Shown here one piece after another: positions 1 to 7,081 of a stretch of DNA of 14,773 nt. Within the stretch, counting starts at the first letter, position 1; every line of letters begins with the position of its first letter. The position numbers and the translations under genes are program-made. The notes beneath the pieces were generated by a model, which was not told the DNA's origin, searched no databases, and saw only the letters and a list, made by a program, of their open reading frames with translations. Location of the stretch: contig JAFAFD010000470.1 of the NCBI GenBank assembly GCA_023423675.1, forward strand, positions 1-14,773, written 5' to 3'. The stretch is from Pseudomonadota bacterium (GTDB lineage Bacteria > Pseudomonadota > Gammaproteobacteria > Xanthomonadales > Xanthomonadaceae).

Positions 1-254
1 GGATAACGCGCCAGTGGCAGCTTTCGCAGCGCGTTGTGCCTATCTCTACGTGTCATCGAGGCCGGTTGGATGCGGCGGATTTCAAGCGTCTTTTGAATGG
101 TTCAACGACGTTGACGAGGCGTGACGACGGGCAGGGGGCATGCAGCGGGCCCGCGCCAGAAAATCGACACTATTTGGCCCGGGCGCGGGCTTTGCTACCC
201 TTCGTCCGGGGCGCGACCAGGCGCACTTTGGACGCCAAGAGGATGCTTCGGTAG
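1..254. other. Upstream non-coding region of the EAL gene
   Basis: I see no convincing gene here. The short open frames on both strands lack ribosome-binding sites and protein-like composition. The last 80 bases before the EAL start carry a possible promoter (separate entry) and a purine-rich AGAGGA about 12 nt before the ATG at 255, rather far for a ribosome-binding site. The end of an upstream gene could lie in the first few dozen bases, but nothing recognisable remains. Confidence 0.4.
174..201 (+). promoter_or_regulatory. Possible promoter of the EAL phosphodiesterase gene
   Basis: TTGGCC (174-179), a 16-nt spacer and TACCCT (196-201) preceded by TGC form a -35 / extended -10 arrangement. 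A start near 208 would leave a leader of about 47 nt before the ATG at 255. The -10 matches the consensus at only three of six positions, so the call rests on spacing and the extended TGn. Confidence 0.25.
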
Positions 255-1628
255 ATGCCCAACAGAGCAGCGCGGAAATGGCAGGGCCTGCCCAAGTTCC
301 AGGAGGCACCGCGCCGCAGGAAGATCGGCACCATTCTGAAGCTGGCTGGTGTCTCATGCATTCTGCTCGGACTGGGCTGGACCGGGTGCTACCTCTACGT
401 TGGCCGCACCGAGCTGGCTGCGCCCTTCCTGGGCGTGATAGCGGTCGGCGTGCTGGCCCTGGCTCGCAGCCGCCGTGCCGATGGCATGTCCCTGCTGATC
501 GTCGCCCATGGCGTCTTCCTGTCCGTAGTGGGCGTGGCGGTGATCGATGCCCCGATCGCCTGGGTGCCGCGCTCGGGGCACCTGTTTCTGTTGCCGCTCG
601 CGGCGGGCGCTGCCTTCACCTTTGATGCGCGCGAGCGCTACGGTTCACTGGTGTTCCCGCTGGCCTGCCTGGCCACGTTCGCGGCATTCGCCATCGGTGC
701 GCTGGATTTCCTGGCCCCCGGCACGTCGCCGCCAATTGAAGTGCGCGTGTGGGGCGCTCGCTCCAACACGGTCATCGCGATGACCCTGCTGGCTGCGATA
801 TTTGCGATCTACCGCAAGGACATCGGCAACCGGCTGCGCCTGGAGCGCGAGCTGGGTCGTTCAGTGCGCAACGGTGAGATCGAAGTGCACTACCAGCCGC
901 AGGTGCGCGGCAATGGCGTGGTGACCGGCGTGGAAGCGCTGGTGCGCTGGCGGCGTCCGTCCGGCGAACTGCTGCCGCCGGGCGCGTTCATTGCGCAGGC
1001 CGAGGAAAGTGGCGCGATCCGTGACATCGGGCTTGAAGTGCTGCGCCAAGCCTGCGATCTGCTGGCGCAGTGGTCTGGCCAGGCAGAGACCCGCGACCTG
1101 CGGGTTGCGGTCAACATCAGCCCCATCCAGTTGCTGGATGAGAGCTTCGTTGCGGCCATCAGCGCCGTCATCCGCGAGGCGGGGGTAAACCCGGCGTTGA
1201 TCGAACTGGAACTGACCGAGTCGGCGCTGTCAGCGGAAACCGCTGAGACGATCGAGAAGATGAAGGCGCTGGAAGCACTGGGCGTGACCTGGGCGCTGGA
1301 CGACTTCGGCACTGGTTTCTCCGGCCTGTCCACGCTGCGCACGCTGCCGGTATGCAAGTTGAAGATCGACCGCAACTTCGTTGATGAAGCCACCACCCAG
1401 GAACGTGCGCAGCACCTGCTGGGCAAGATCGTGGAGATTTCCCAGGTGATGGGCATGAGCGCGCTGGCCGAAGGCGTGGAAACCAGCGCGCAGCGTGACC
1501 TGCTGGTGGGTCTGGGTTGTGATCACTTCCAGGGCTATCTGTTTGCCCGGCCGATGCCGAAGGACGCGCTGGAGCAGTGGATCAACGCGCGGGTAGAGTT
1601 GAGCTTGGTCGACACATCGCTCCTGTAG
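255..1628 (+). CDS. Membrane-anchored EAL-domain c-di-GMP phosphodiesterase
   Basis: Predicted to hydrolyse cyclic di-GMP to linear pGpG at the inner membrane, lowering the second messenger that promotes biofilm and represses motility. The 457-residue protein has a basic N-terminus, then about five or six hydrophobic segments (roughly 28-48, 53-70, 79-98, 109-121, 132-152, 172-186), then an EAL domain from about 195 to 445. All hallmark motifs are present: YQPQ (213-216), EAL with Glu227, VNISP with Asn287, ELELTES (317-323), DDFGTG with Asp349/Asp350, KIDRNF with Lys370, AEGVET (405-410) and FQGYLF with Gln426. The domain therefore looks catalytically competent. There is no GGDEF domain, so it should be a dedicated phosphodiesterase. 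I do not recognise the membrane part as a named sensor (MASE-like is possible). The stop codon TAG is the terminal part of a SMAG repeat, so the last residues may have been set by that insertion. Confidence 0.93.
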   Translation: MPNRAARKWQGLPKFQEAPRRRKIGTILKLAGVSCILLGLGWTGCYLYVGRTELAAPFLGVIAVGVLALARSRRADGMSLLIVAHGVFLSVVGVAVIDAPIAWVPRSGHLFLLPLAAGAAFTFDARERYGSLVFPLACLATFAAFAIGALDFLAPGTSPPIEVRVWGARSNTVIAMTLLAAIFAIYRKDIGNRLRLERELGRSVRNGEIEVHYQPQVRGNGVVTGVEALVRWRRPSGELLPPGAFIAQAEESGAIRDIGLEVLRQACDLLAQWSGQAETRDLRVAVNISPIQLLDESFVAAISAVIREAGVNPALIELELTESALSAETAETIEKMKALEALGVTWALDDFGTGFSGLSTLRTLPVCKLKIDRNFVDEATTQERAQHLLGKIVEISQVMGMSALAEGVETSAQRDLLVGLGCDHFQGYLFARPMPKDALEQWINARVELSLVDTSLL

Positions 1629-1688
1629 AGCCGAGCCCATGCTCGGCTGCTTTTCACGGTGAGCAGCCGAGCATGGGCTCGGCTCTAC
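1625..1688. repeat. SMAG (GTAG-type REP) inverted dimer
   Basis: Two 26-nt arms (1625-1650 and 1663-1688) are perfect reverse complements around a 12-nt centre. Each arm is itself a hairpin headed by GTAG: in arm 1, GTAG 1625-1628, stem AGCCGAGC (1629-1636), loop CCAT, stem GCTCGGCT (1641-1648). Arm 2 is the mirror image and ends in CTAC (1685-1688). GTAG-headed hairpins, single or as inverted dimers, are the SMAG elements of Stenotrophomonas maltophilia, a REP-type family presumably mobilised by RAYT transposases. As RNA the dimer can fold into one long stem or two small hairpins. It follows the EAL gene immediately and could protect the 3' end or terminate transcription, although no U-tract follows. 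Confidence 0.9.
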
Positions 1689-1786
1689 ACCTGCACTGCT
1701 GGTGCACAAGCCGAACCCGGCCCAGCCACCGCATGCCGCAAGGTCATCCGCCACGGCGGCACCTTTCCCGGGCCCGCCAGACTGAC

Positions 1787-1802
1787 CATACTGGTCCGCA
1801 TG
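1787..1802 (+). promoter_or_regulatory. Possible -10 box giving a leaderless clc transcript
   Basis: CATACT at 1787-1792 resembles a -10 box (TATAAT) and lies about 7 nt before the A of the clc ATG at 1800. No Shine-Dalgarno sequence precedes that ATG. Transcription beginning at or next to 1800 would give a leaderless mRNA. The -35 region is poor, so this is weak. Confidence 0.2.
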
Positions 1803-3098
1803 AACCCGTTCCGCCGCATCCAGGCCTCTCTGGCCGGCCACCTGCGCAGCGAGGCCTGGCGTCGCCGCGCTGCGCTGTGGATCGGCGCAGTCGCCGTCGC
1901 GCTGGTCGCAATCCTGTTCGCCAAGGCCAGCGATGCAGCGTTCGGCCTGTTCCAGCGCGCCATCGACCACTCGCCGTGGTGGGCGCTGCTGCTTACGCCG
2001 GGCATCTTCGCGCTGCTCGCCTGGCTGACCAGCGGCGCCCTGCGCCCGACCCGGGGCAGCGGCATTCCCCAGGTCATCGCCGCGCTGGAAAAGCCCGATG
2101 AGACCTTCCGCCAGGTCAATCTCTCGCTCGGCGTTTCCGCCGGCAAGCTCCTGTTGACCTCGCTTTCGCTGCTCGGTGGCGCATCGGTCGGCCGCGAGGG
2201 GCCCACCGTCCACGTCGGCGCCAGCCTCATGTATCTGTTCGGTCGCTGGTTCGGCTTCAAGGACCCTAAAGAGCTTTCGCACTTCCTGCTGGCAGGCGGT
2301 GCGGCCGGTATCGCGGCGGCCTTCAACACCCCGTTGGCGGGCATCGTGTTCGCCATTGAAGAGTTGAGCGGGCGCTTCGAGCATCGGTTCTCGGGCACGC
2401 TGTTGACCGCGGTCATCGTGGGCGGCGTGGTTTCGCTGGGCCTGCTGGGCAACTACACCTACTTCGGCCACGTGACCGCGCGCATGCCGTTGGGTCAGGC
2501 CTGGTTGGCCATCCTGATGTGCGGGGTGGTGGCCGGTCTGCTGGGCGGGGTGTTCGCCCGCATGGTGCTTGCCAGTGTTGCCGGTCGCCCGCGCTGGCTG
2601 GGCACGCTGCGGCAACGGCACCCGGTGCTGCTCGCTGCAGCGTGCGGCCTGGTGGTGGTTGGCTTGGCTGCGGCGTTCGGCGATGGTGCGTATGGCACTG
2701 GTTATGAGCAGGCGCGCAGCCTGGTGCAGGGCCACGCCGAGGTGGGCCACGAGTTCGGTTTGATGAAACTGCTCGCCAACCTGGCCTCTTACATCGCGGG
2801 AATTCCCGGCGGCCTGTTCTCGCCGGCATTGGCCGTGGGCGCCGGCATCGGCCACAACCTGGCCGCACTGATGCCCGCGGTCGACCCGCGCGCCTTCGTC
2901 CTGCTGGGCATGTGCGCCTACCTCACCGGCGTGACGCAGGCGCCGCTGACGTCGGCGGTCATCTCGCTTGAGCTGACCGACAGCGGTGACCTGCTGCTGC
3001 CCATCCTGGCCACGGTGCTGATCGCCCGCGCGGTGTCCGGGCTGGTCTGCCCCGTGCCGATCTATCGCGGCCTGGCCGAGCAGCTGCTTGTGAAATGA
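1800..3098 (+). CDS. CLC-family voltage-gated chloride channel / Cl-/H+ antiporter
   Basis: A polytopic inner-membrane protein of 432 residues that moves chloride across the membrane, probably in exchange for protons. The CLC signatures occur in order: GSGIP (86-90), GREGP (131-135) with gating Glu133, the AFNTPLAG block followed by Glu187-Glu188 (matching the proton-path Glu203 region of E. coli ClcA), GIPGGLFSP (334-342), and a C-terminal Tyr422 in PIYRG corresponding to the ion-coordinating tyrosine. Gating and proton glutamates both being present argues for an antiporter rather than a passive channel. No C-terminal CBS domains are present. The ATG at 1800 was chosen because translation then begins just before the first CLC helix. 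The in-frame ATG at 1659 lies inside the SMAG repeat and would add 47 unlikely residues. There is no clear ribosome-binding site. Bacterial relatives aid extreme acid resistance, but that role is not shown here. Confidence 0.93.
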   Translation: MNPFRRIQASLAGHLRSEAWRRRAALWIGAVAVALVAILFAKASDAAFGLFQRAIDHSPWWALLLTPGIFALLAWLTSGALRPTRGSGIPQVIAALEKPDETFRQVNLSLGVSAGKLLLTSLSLLGGASVGREGPTVHVGASLMYLFGRWFGFKDPKELSHFLLAGGAAGIAAAFNTPLAGIVFAIEELSGRFEHRFSGTLLTAVIVGGVVSLGLLGNYTYFGHVTARMPLGQAWLAILMCGVVAGLLGGVFARMVLASVAGRPRWLGTLRQRHPVLLAAACGLVVVGLAAAFGDGAYGTGYEQARSLVQGHAEVGHEFGLMKLLANLASYIAGIPGGLFSPALAVGAGIGHNLAALMPAVDPRAFVLLGMCAYLTGVTQAPLTSAVISLELTDSGDLLLPILATVLIARAVSGLVCPVPIYRGLAEQLLVK

Positions 3099-3099
3099 A

Positions 3100-3117
3100 G
3101 CCCCGCCTGCGCGGGGC
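3100..3117 (+). terminator. Hairpin just after the CLC gene
   Basis: GCCCCGC (3100-3106), a four-base CTGC loop and GCGGGGC (3111-3117) form a perfect 7-bp GC stem starting two bases after the clc stop. Only a weak T run (GTATTT) follows, so it is a modest intrinsic terminator that may act with the next hairpin. Confidence 0.55.
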
Positions 3118-3163
3118 CTGGTATTTGCCCGCATTCTCAACAGGGTTTGAGCGGGGCAACAGG

Positions 3164-3190
3164 TATTCGGCTCATCCGGTGAGCCGAATA
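3164..3190. terminator. 11-bp perfect hairpin between convergent genes
   Basis: TATTCGGCTCA (3164-3174) and TGAGCCGAATA (3180-3190) form a perfect 11-bp stem around TCCGG. It lies between the clc gene and the convergent broken gene ending at 3228, fitting a bidirectional terminator or 3' stabiliser. A second TTCGGCTCA at 3200-3208 could pair with the same right arm, giving mutually exclusive folds. No strong U-tract follows on either strand. Confidence 0.45.
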
Positions 3191-3210
3191 AAGCCGCTGT
3201 TCGGCTCATG

Positions 3211-3231
3211 GGCTGCGCACGCAGCCACTAC
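3211..3231 (-). repeat. SMAG-like monomer overlapping a stop codon
   Basis: On the minus strand GTAG (complement of 3228-3231) is followed by T, GGCTGC, GTGC and GCAGCC, a GTAG-headed hairpin with a 6-bp stem. The layout matches a single SMAG unit but the stem sequence differs from the dimer at 1625. The last three bases of GTAG are the stop codon of the minus-strand gene, exactly as at the end of the EAL gene. The shorter stem makes this less certain. Confidence 0.5.
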
Positions 3232-3736
3232 ACCGATGCGGCAGCGGTCCGCACCTTCAGGCGCAGATCATCCACCAGCCGCTTCCTGCTGCTACGCGGG
3301 TACTCGGCGGGCGAGAAGGGCATGGACGACCGGGCATAGGCGTCAATCAGCGCCAGCAGCTGGTGGTTTTCGTCAGCCGTGTCCGCAAGCCTGCTGCCAT
3401 TTAGGGTGAGTTCCATCAGGCGTTCCTGCAACAGTTCCTTCTCCGCGATGCTCGCACCCGAGGAAGGATCTGCGACGCAGAGGCCGCAGGTGCCGTCGAA
3501 GAAGTACGGAAGGAAGGCCTGGGCCTTCTCCCTGGCCAGTGCCGGATCCACCCAGCGCCAGGGCAAGCGCTGCCTCCAGCTCCCCGCGCAGCGCTGTGAC
3601 AAGCGCGTCGCGCTCATGCCCGGAAGGCGCGGAATCAGCGATGCTGATCCAGCGCACGTATTCAGGACGAAAGTACTCGCCCTCGATATCGTCATCAGCC
3701 GGAAGCTCGCCGATGCAGGTAGGTCGTCAAGGGCAT
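3228..3736 (-). pseudogene. Hypothetical protein gene with two +1 frameshifts
   Basis: The coding signal is strong but jumps between frames. From the ATG at 3736 the first frame reads MPLTTYLH and soon stops. Removing one C (near 3716) gives MPLTTYLIGELPADDD and runs through EYFRPEYVRWISIAD to RGELEAAL. There, removing one T near 3576 joins it to PWRWVDPALAREKAQ and on to the TAG at 3228. The repaired product is about 170 residues, soluble and without a signal peptide, with an FDGTCGLC segment. The third frame alone gives an open frame from a GTG at 3743, but its first third (up to about WRQR) looks non-native. I do not recognise the family. Either this is a true pseudogene or the two extra bases are sequencing errors. 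Its stop codon is supplied by a GTAG hairpin. Confidence 0.65.
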
Positions 3737-3754
3737 GTGTCACTCAGGCATGGC

Positions 3755-3874
3755 ATGGTAGCGAAAGGGATGGCAGCATTCCCCTATGGCGAGCGCCACT
3801 TCCTCGGCCATGGCGGCGATGTGCTGGGCTCGCACTCGCGGGTGATCTACAACCCGGACGATGGCACGGCCATT
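3755..3874 (+). pseudogene. Fragment of a serine hydrolase (beta-lactamase / D-Ala-D-Ala carboxypeptidase-like)
   Basis: About 40 codons read as protein with high GC third positions, including FPYGERHFLGHGGDVLG and SHSRVIYNPDDGTAI. The HGG followed by G-hydrophobic-S and a Y-N-P-x-D-G strand resembles the third active-site motif and flanking strands near the C-terminus of penicillin-binding-protein-like (class C beta-lactamase fold) serine hydrolases. No SxxK or YxN part is found upstream, because the minus-strand hypothetical gene begins there. Downstream the match stops a few bases before the end of the BLUF gene. It is therefore a remnant truncated on both sides. The longer open frame containing it (3539-4579) is otherwise shadow sequence. 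Confidence 0.5.
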
Positions 3875-3880
3875 CGAGGA

Positions 3881-4288
3881 TCATCCCAGCAACTGACGCA
3901 GAAGCAGCAGACCGCCGACCGGGTTACCTGCGGGATCCAGCGAACGGTCCATGCTTCCCCAAGGCGCAACGAACAGGCGATCGAGTACGGTATTGGCTTG
4001 CATCAGGCATCTCATATCCCAGGCCGGGAATCGACGGGTTTCGATCACACTGTCACCCAGCATATGCAGACGCTCATGGTCACTGCTGGCCCTGATGCGG
4101 CCGATGGCACCCTCGATGCCATCGGCCGGCCCTTCGATGTACTGCAGGAAGCGGGCGCCATCAAACAGCATTGCGCCGGTGACGCCCGCCATCCGGTTGA
4201 AGCGCTGGGCGCCGTGCACGATGCGCTCAAGGCGGGGGGCATCAATGCCGGGCACAGCGACGCTTCGGTAGGCAACAGCACGCAACAT
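3881..4288 (-). CDS. Short BLUF-domain blue-light photoreceptor
   Basis: A 135-residue protein that is almost entirely one BLUF domain, the FAD-binding blue-light sensor fold. The key residues match AppA with a constant offset of 14: Tyr7 (AppA Tyr21), Asn31 (Asn45), Gln49 (Gln63, in FLQYIEG), Trp90 (Trp104) and Met92 (Met106, in PAWDM). The photoactive Tyr-Gln-Met network is therefore complete. About 40 residues follow the core and probably form the C-terminal helices used for oligomerisation or partner binding in short BLUF proteins such as PixD. There is no fused EAL, cyclase or DNA-binding domain, so signalling must pass through a protein partner. The ATG at 4288 begins the conserved first strand. 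Only a weak ribosome-binding site precedes it. The gene is alone on its strand here and abuts the serine-hydrolase remnant. Confidence 0.9.
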   Translation of the reverse strand: MLRAVAYRSVAVPGIDAPRLERIVHGAQRFNRMAGVTGAMLFDGARFLQYIEGPADGIEGAIGRIRASSDHERLHMLGDSVIETRRFPAWDMRCLMQANTVLDRLFVAPWGSMDRSLDPAGNPVGGLLLLRQLLG

Positions 4289-4578
4289 GGCTCAGTCCGG
4301 TCAGTTTCGAGGAAACAAGGTACTCCTTCCTGCCGGTCCACGCTTGCCCATTTCCGCCTGACAGGCCGCCGTCCCTCGACGCGGTTTCACACGGGGATCA
4401 ACGGTGCAGCACGCCACGTTCTCCCCATTACCGGGATGCTGCGGCAAACATCACGGCTGGACATCACATGTGCGAGCGAGAGGGACACTACAGCTGCGGT
4501 GCAGCCGGCGAAACAGGCCGGTTTCGACTGGACCGGGTTGAATGCGACAAGGAGCGCGGGGCGGGCCCCCGCATTGTG
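4289..4578. other. Intergenic stretch between the BLUF gene and a small zinc-ribbon frame
   Basis: I see no convincing gene in these 290 bases. The open frames on both strands show mixed composition and no recognisable motif. The region should contain the promoter of the divergent BLUF gene, but I could not identify a clear -35/-10 pair. An AAGGAG occurs at 4549-4554, too far (25 nt) from the ATG at 4579 to serve it. Confidence 0.35.
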
Positions 4579-4770
4579 ATGGTGCATGCTCATTGCCATG
4601 CCTGCGACAGCGACTTTGTCGCGCGCGAACCGCTGGGGCTGACGGCGATTTCCGGTGGCGCCGTTGTCAGCTGCACCCACTGCAGCAACCGCCAGGCCAT
4701 AGGCCAGGGCGTCTTTGACAGCCTGCCAACCTCTGGGCGTCCATCGGCATCCGGAGCAACGGAATCCTGA
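4579..4770 (+). CDS. Possible small zinc-ribbon protein
   Basis: This frame encodes 63 residues with two CxxC pairs, CHAC near the start and CTHC about 25 residues later, separated by a short strand-turn segment. That is the four-cysteine layout of a small zinc ribbon. The codons between and just after the pairs have the high GC third positions of local genes, while the last 15 residues look less protein-like. The start is uncertain: the frame is open from an ATG at 4468 (100 residues), but the extra N-terminus looks unremarkable and neither ATG has a good ribosome-binding site. It precedes glgX by 126 bases on the same strand. The function is unknown and it could be spurious. Confidence 0.4.
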   Translation: MVHAHCHACDSDFVAREPLGLTAISGGAVVSCTHCSNRQAIGQGVFDSLPTSGRPSASGATES

Positions 4771-4896
4771 AGTCTTCAGTAATCTGGACCCACTGCAAAT
4801 CCGCGTGATGCCGCCGCCACACGGCGTCTACAGACGGACCGGGATGCTCCCGACTCCCCGGCTGCAAGCCCGCAACCGGAATACAGAGCAGCCTCC

Positions 4897-7041
4897 ATGC
4901 GCGACCAGGTCAGATCCACACGCTACGCCACCCCGTCCCGCGTCCGCGAAGGGCGCCCGTTCCCCCAAGGCGCCTCTTTCGATGGCCAGGGCACGAACTT
5001 TGCACTCTTCAGCGCACACGCCACCAAAGTCGAGCTGTGCCTGTTCGACGACCAGGGCAACGAGCAGCGCATCGAGCTGCCCGAGTACACCAACGAGATC
5101 TGGCACGGCTATCTGCCCGAGGTAAAACCCGGCCAGCGCTACGGCTATCGGGTGCATGGGCCGTACGCCCCGGCCGAAGGCCACCGCTTCAACCACCATA
5201 AGCTGCTGCTCGACCCCTACGCACGCGAGATCGATGGCGACCTGACCTGGGCGGATGAGCTTTACGGCTACACCATCGGCCACCCCGACGGCGACCTGAG
5301 CTTTGATGAACGTGACAGCGCAGCGTTCATGCCCAAGGCCGTGGTGGTGGAAGACACCTATGACTGGGAAGGGGATGAGCGCCTGCTCACGCCCTGGAAC
5401 CGCACAGTCGTTTACGAGACCCACGTGCGCGGTTACACCCAGCGCCATCCCGAGGTAGGCGCGGACGTGCGTGGAACCTGTGCCGGCCTCGCCCAGTCTG
5501 AAGTGCTCGATTACATCCACGGCCTGGGTGTGACCGCCGTGGAGCTGCTGCCGGTCCACGCCTATCTGGACGACAACTATCTGCTGGAAAAGGGCCTGCG
5601 CAATTACTGGGGCTACAACACGCTGGCCTTCTTCGCGCCCAAGCGCCGCTATCTGGCGAGTGGCCACCGCGACGAATTCCGCGACATGGTCAAGGTCATG
5701 CACGCGAAAGGCCTCGAGGTCTTCATGGACGTGGTCTACAACCACACCGCCGAAGGCAATGAGCTCGGTCCGACGCTGTCGTTCAAGGGTATCGACAATG
5801 CCAGCTACTATCGCCTGGCCGAGGACAAGCGCTACTACATCAACGACACCGGTACCGGCAACACGTTCAACCTGAGCAACCTGCAGGCCATCCGCTTCGT
5901 CTGCGACTCCCTGCGCTATTGGGCGCAGGAAATGCACGTCGACGGCTTCCGCTTCGACCTCGCCACCATCCTGGGGCGGGAGCCCACGGGCTTCGACCAG
6001 CGCGGCGGCTTCCTCGATGCGGTGGGCCAGGATCCGCTGCTCAGCCAGGTCAAGCTGATTGCCGAGCCGTGGGACTGCGGCCCCGGCGGCTACCAGGTCG
6101 GGCACTTCCCGCCGGGCTGGGCGGAGTGGAATGACAAGTTCCGAGACACCGCCCGGAGCTTCTGGAAGGGTGACGAAGGCAAGCTTGCCGAGTTTGCTAC
6201 CCGGCTGACCGGCTCGGCGGACCTGTTCGACCGCCGCGGCCGCCGGCCGTGGGCGTCGGTCAACTTCATCACGGCGCACGACGGGTTCACTCTCAACGAC
6301 CTCGTCAGTTACAACGAAAAACACAACGAAGCCAACGGCGAAGAGAATCGTGATGGCTCCAACAACGATTCGTCCTGCAACCATGGCGCCGAGGGGCCAA
6401 CCGACGATCCAGGCATCAACGCGCTGCGCGAGCAGCAGATGCGCAACCTGCTGGCGACGCTGCTGCTTTCGCAGGGTACACCGATGATGCTGGCCGGCGA
6501 CGAGCGGGCGCAGACGCAGGGCGGCAACAACAACACCTATTGCCAGGACAACGAAACGGCCTGGATTGACTGGGAGCGCGACACCACCGAGGGCCGACTG
6601 GCCCAGTTCGTCCGCGAGCTGCTGGCCCTGCGCCAAAGCCATCCGATCCTGACCCGCGGCCGCTTCCTCAACGGGCAGTACAACGAGCAGGCCGATGTGC
6701 GCGACCTGACCTGGCTGAATCCCGCAGGCAGGGAGATGACCGATGAGGACTGGAATGACGCGGGCGCGCGCTCGGTCGGACTGCTGCTGGAGGGCAGGGC
6801 ACAGGCATCAGGCGTGCGCGAGCATGCCAGCGACGCGAGCTTGCTGGTGGTGATCAACGCCTACCACGAGGGTGTGGATTTCACGCTCCCTGATGACGAG
6901 GGGGCCTCGCTCAGCTGGTCGATGCTGCTGTCCACCGATGCTGGGCTTGCGGGTGAGCAGGACGTGCTGGGCGCCGGTCACTTCCTCGCCCCACCGCGCA
7001 GTCTCACCGTCTTCCGTTGCGGGGCAGCGACTGCTGGCTGA
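4897..7041 (+). CDS. glgX: Glycogen debranching enzyme GlgX (GH13)
   Basis: Hydrolyses alpha-1,6 branch linkages of glycogen limit dextrins in the cytoplasm, releasing short maltooligosaccharides. The 714 residues match the family in length. An N-terminal beta-sandwich (CBM48-like, about 18-130, with [19 protein letters not shown]) precedes a GH13 barrel with all four conserved regions: DVVYNH (278-283), GFRFDLA with nucleophile Asp354, LIAEPWD with acid Glu390, and [20 protein letters not shown] with Asp462. A C-terminal beta domain follows. The ATG at 4897 puts about 17 residues before the first conserved block, as in relatives, though no strong Shine-Dalgarno is visible. No glgA, glgB, glgC or treYZ gene is adjacent, so it stands as a single-gene unit ending in a terminator. 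The isoamylase TreX is closely related, so a role in glycogen-to-trehalose conversion is possible. The symbol rests on motif match. Confidence 0.95.
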   Translation: MRDQVRSTRYATPSRVREGRPFPQGASFDGQGTNFALFSAHATKVELCLFDDQGNEQRIELPEYTNEIWHGYLPEVKPGQRYGYRVHGPYAPAEGHRFNHHKLLLDPYAREIDGDLTWADELYGYTIGHPDGDLSFDERDSAAFMPKAVVVEDTYDWEGDERLLTPWNRTVVYETHVRGYTQRHPEVGADVRGTCAGLAQSEVLDYIHGLGVTAVELLPVHAYLDDNYLLEKGLRNYWGYNTLAFFAPKRRYLASGHRDEFRDMVKVMHAKGLEVFMDVVYNHTAEGNELGPTLSFKGIDNASYYRLAEDKRYYINDTGTGNTFNLSNLQAIRFVCDSLRYWAQEMHVDGFRFDLATILGREPTGFDQRGGFLDAVGQDPLLSQVKLIAEPWDCGPGGYQVGHFPPGWAEWNDKFRDTARSFWKGDEGKLAEFATRLTGSADLFDRRGRRPWASVNFITAHDGFTLNDLVSYNEKHNEANGEENRDGSNNDSSCNHGAEGPTDDPGINALREQQMRNLLATLLLSQGTPMMLAGDERAQTQGGNNNTYCQDNETAWIDWERDTTEGRLAQFVRELLALRQSHPILTRGRFLNGQYNEQADVRDLTWLNPAGREMTDEDWNDAGARSVGLLLEGRAQASGVREHASDASLLVVINAYHEGVDFTLPDDEGASLSWSMLLSTDAGLAGEQDVLGAGHFLAPPRSLTVFRCGAATAG

Positions 7042-7050
7042 GCCACGCAA

Positions 7051-7076
7051 AGAAGCCCCGCTTTCGCGGGGCTTCT
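7051..7076. terminator. Strong bidirectional terminator between glgX and a convergent gene
   Basis: AGAAGCCCCGC (7051-7061), loop TTTC and GCGGGGCTTCT (7066-7076) form a perfect 11-bp stem. It starts ten bases after the glgX stop and ends six bases before the stop of the minus-strand gene at 7082. The A/T pairs at its foot plus GTTGTT on the plus side, and TTTGCG when read on the minus side, let it terminate both transcripts. Confidence 0.85.
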
Positions 7077-7081
7077 GTTGT

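Noticed and set aside
1625..1688. Perfect inverted repeat as an IS end or attachment site
   Set aside because: The GTAG-headed hairpin structure fits a SMAG/REP element. No transposase or integrase gene lies in the window.
1659..1799. Upstream extension of the CLC protein from the ATG at 1659
   Set aside because: The extra 47 residues begin inside the SMAG repeat and have no similarity to CLC N-termini. ATG 1800 fits the family.
1230..3209. 659-codon open frame on the minus strand opposite the EAL and CLC genes
   Set aside because: It spans two well-supported plus-strand genes and the SMAG repeat, and its product is Gln/His/Arg-rich without any domain. It is a by-product of high GC.
4045..4341. 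Alternative minus-strand frame over the BLUF gene starting at a GTG with an AAGGAG nearby
   Set aside because: It overlaps BLUF in another frame and gives a Ser/Pro/Cys-rich product, while the BLUF frame has all photoactive residues.
3539..4579. 346-codon plus-strand open frame as a whole gene
   Set aside because: Only about 40 codons (3755-3874) look like protein. The rest mirrors the minus-strand hypothetical and BLUF genes.
4828..6642. 604-codon minus-strand open frame opposite glgX
   Set aside because: Mirror of the GlgX codons. The valine/arginine-rich product has no recognisable motif, and GlgX is certain on the other strand.
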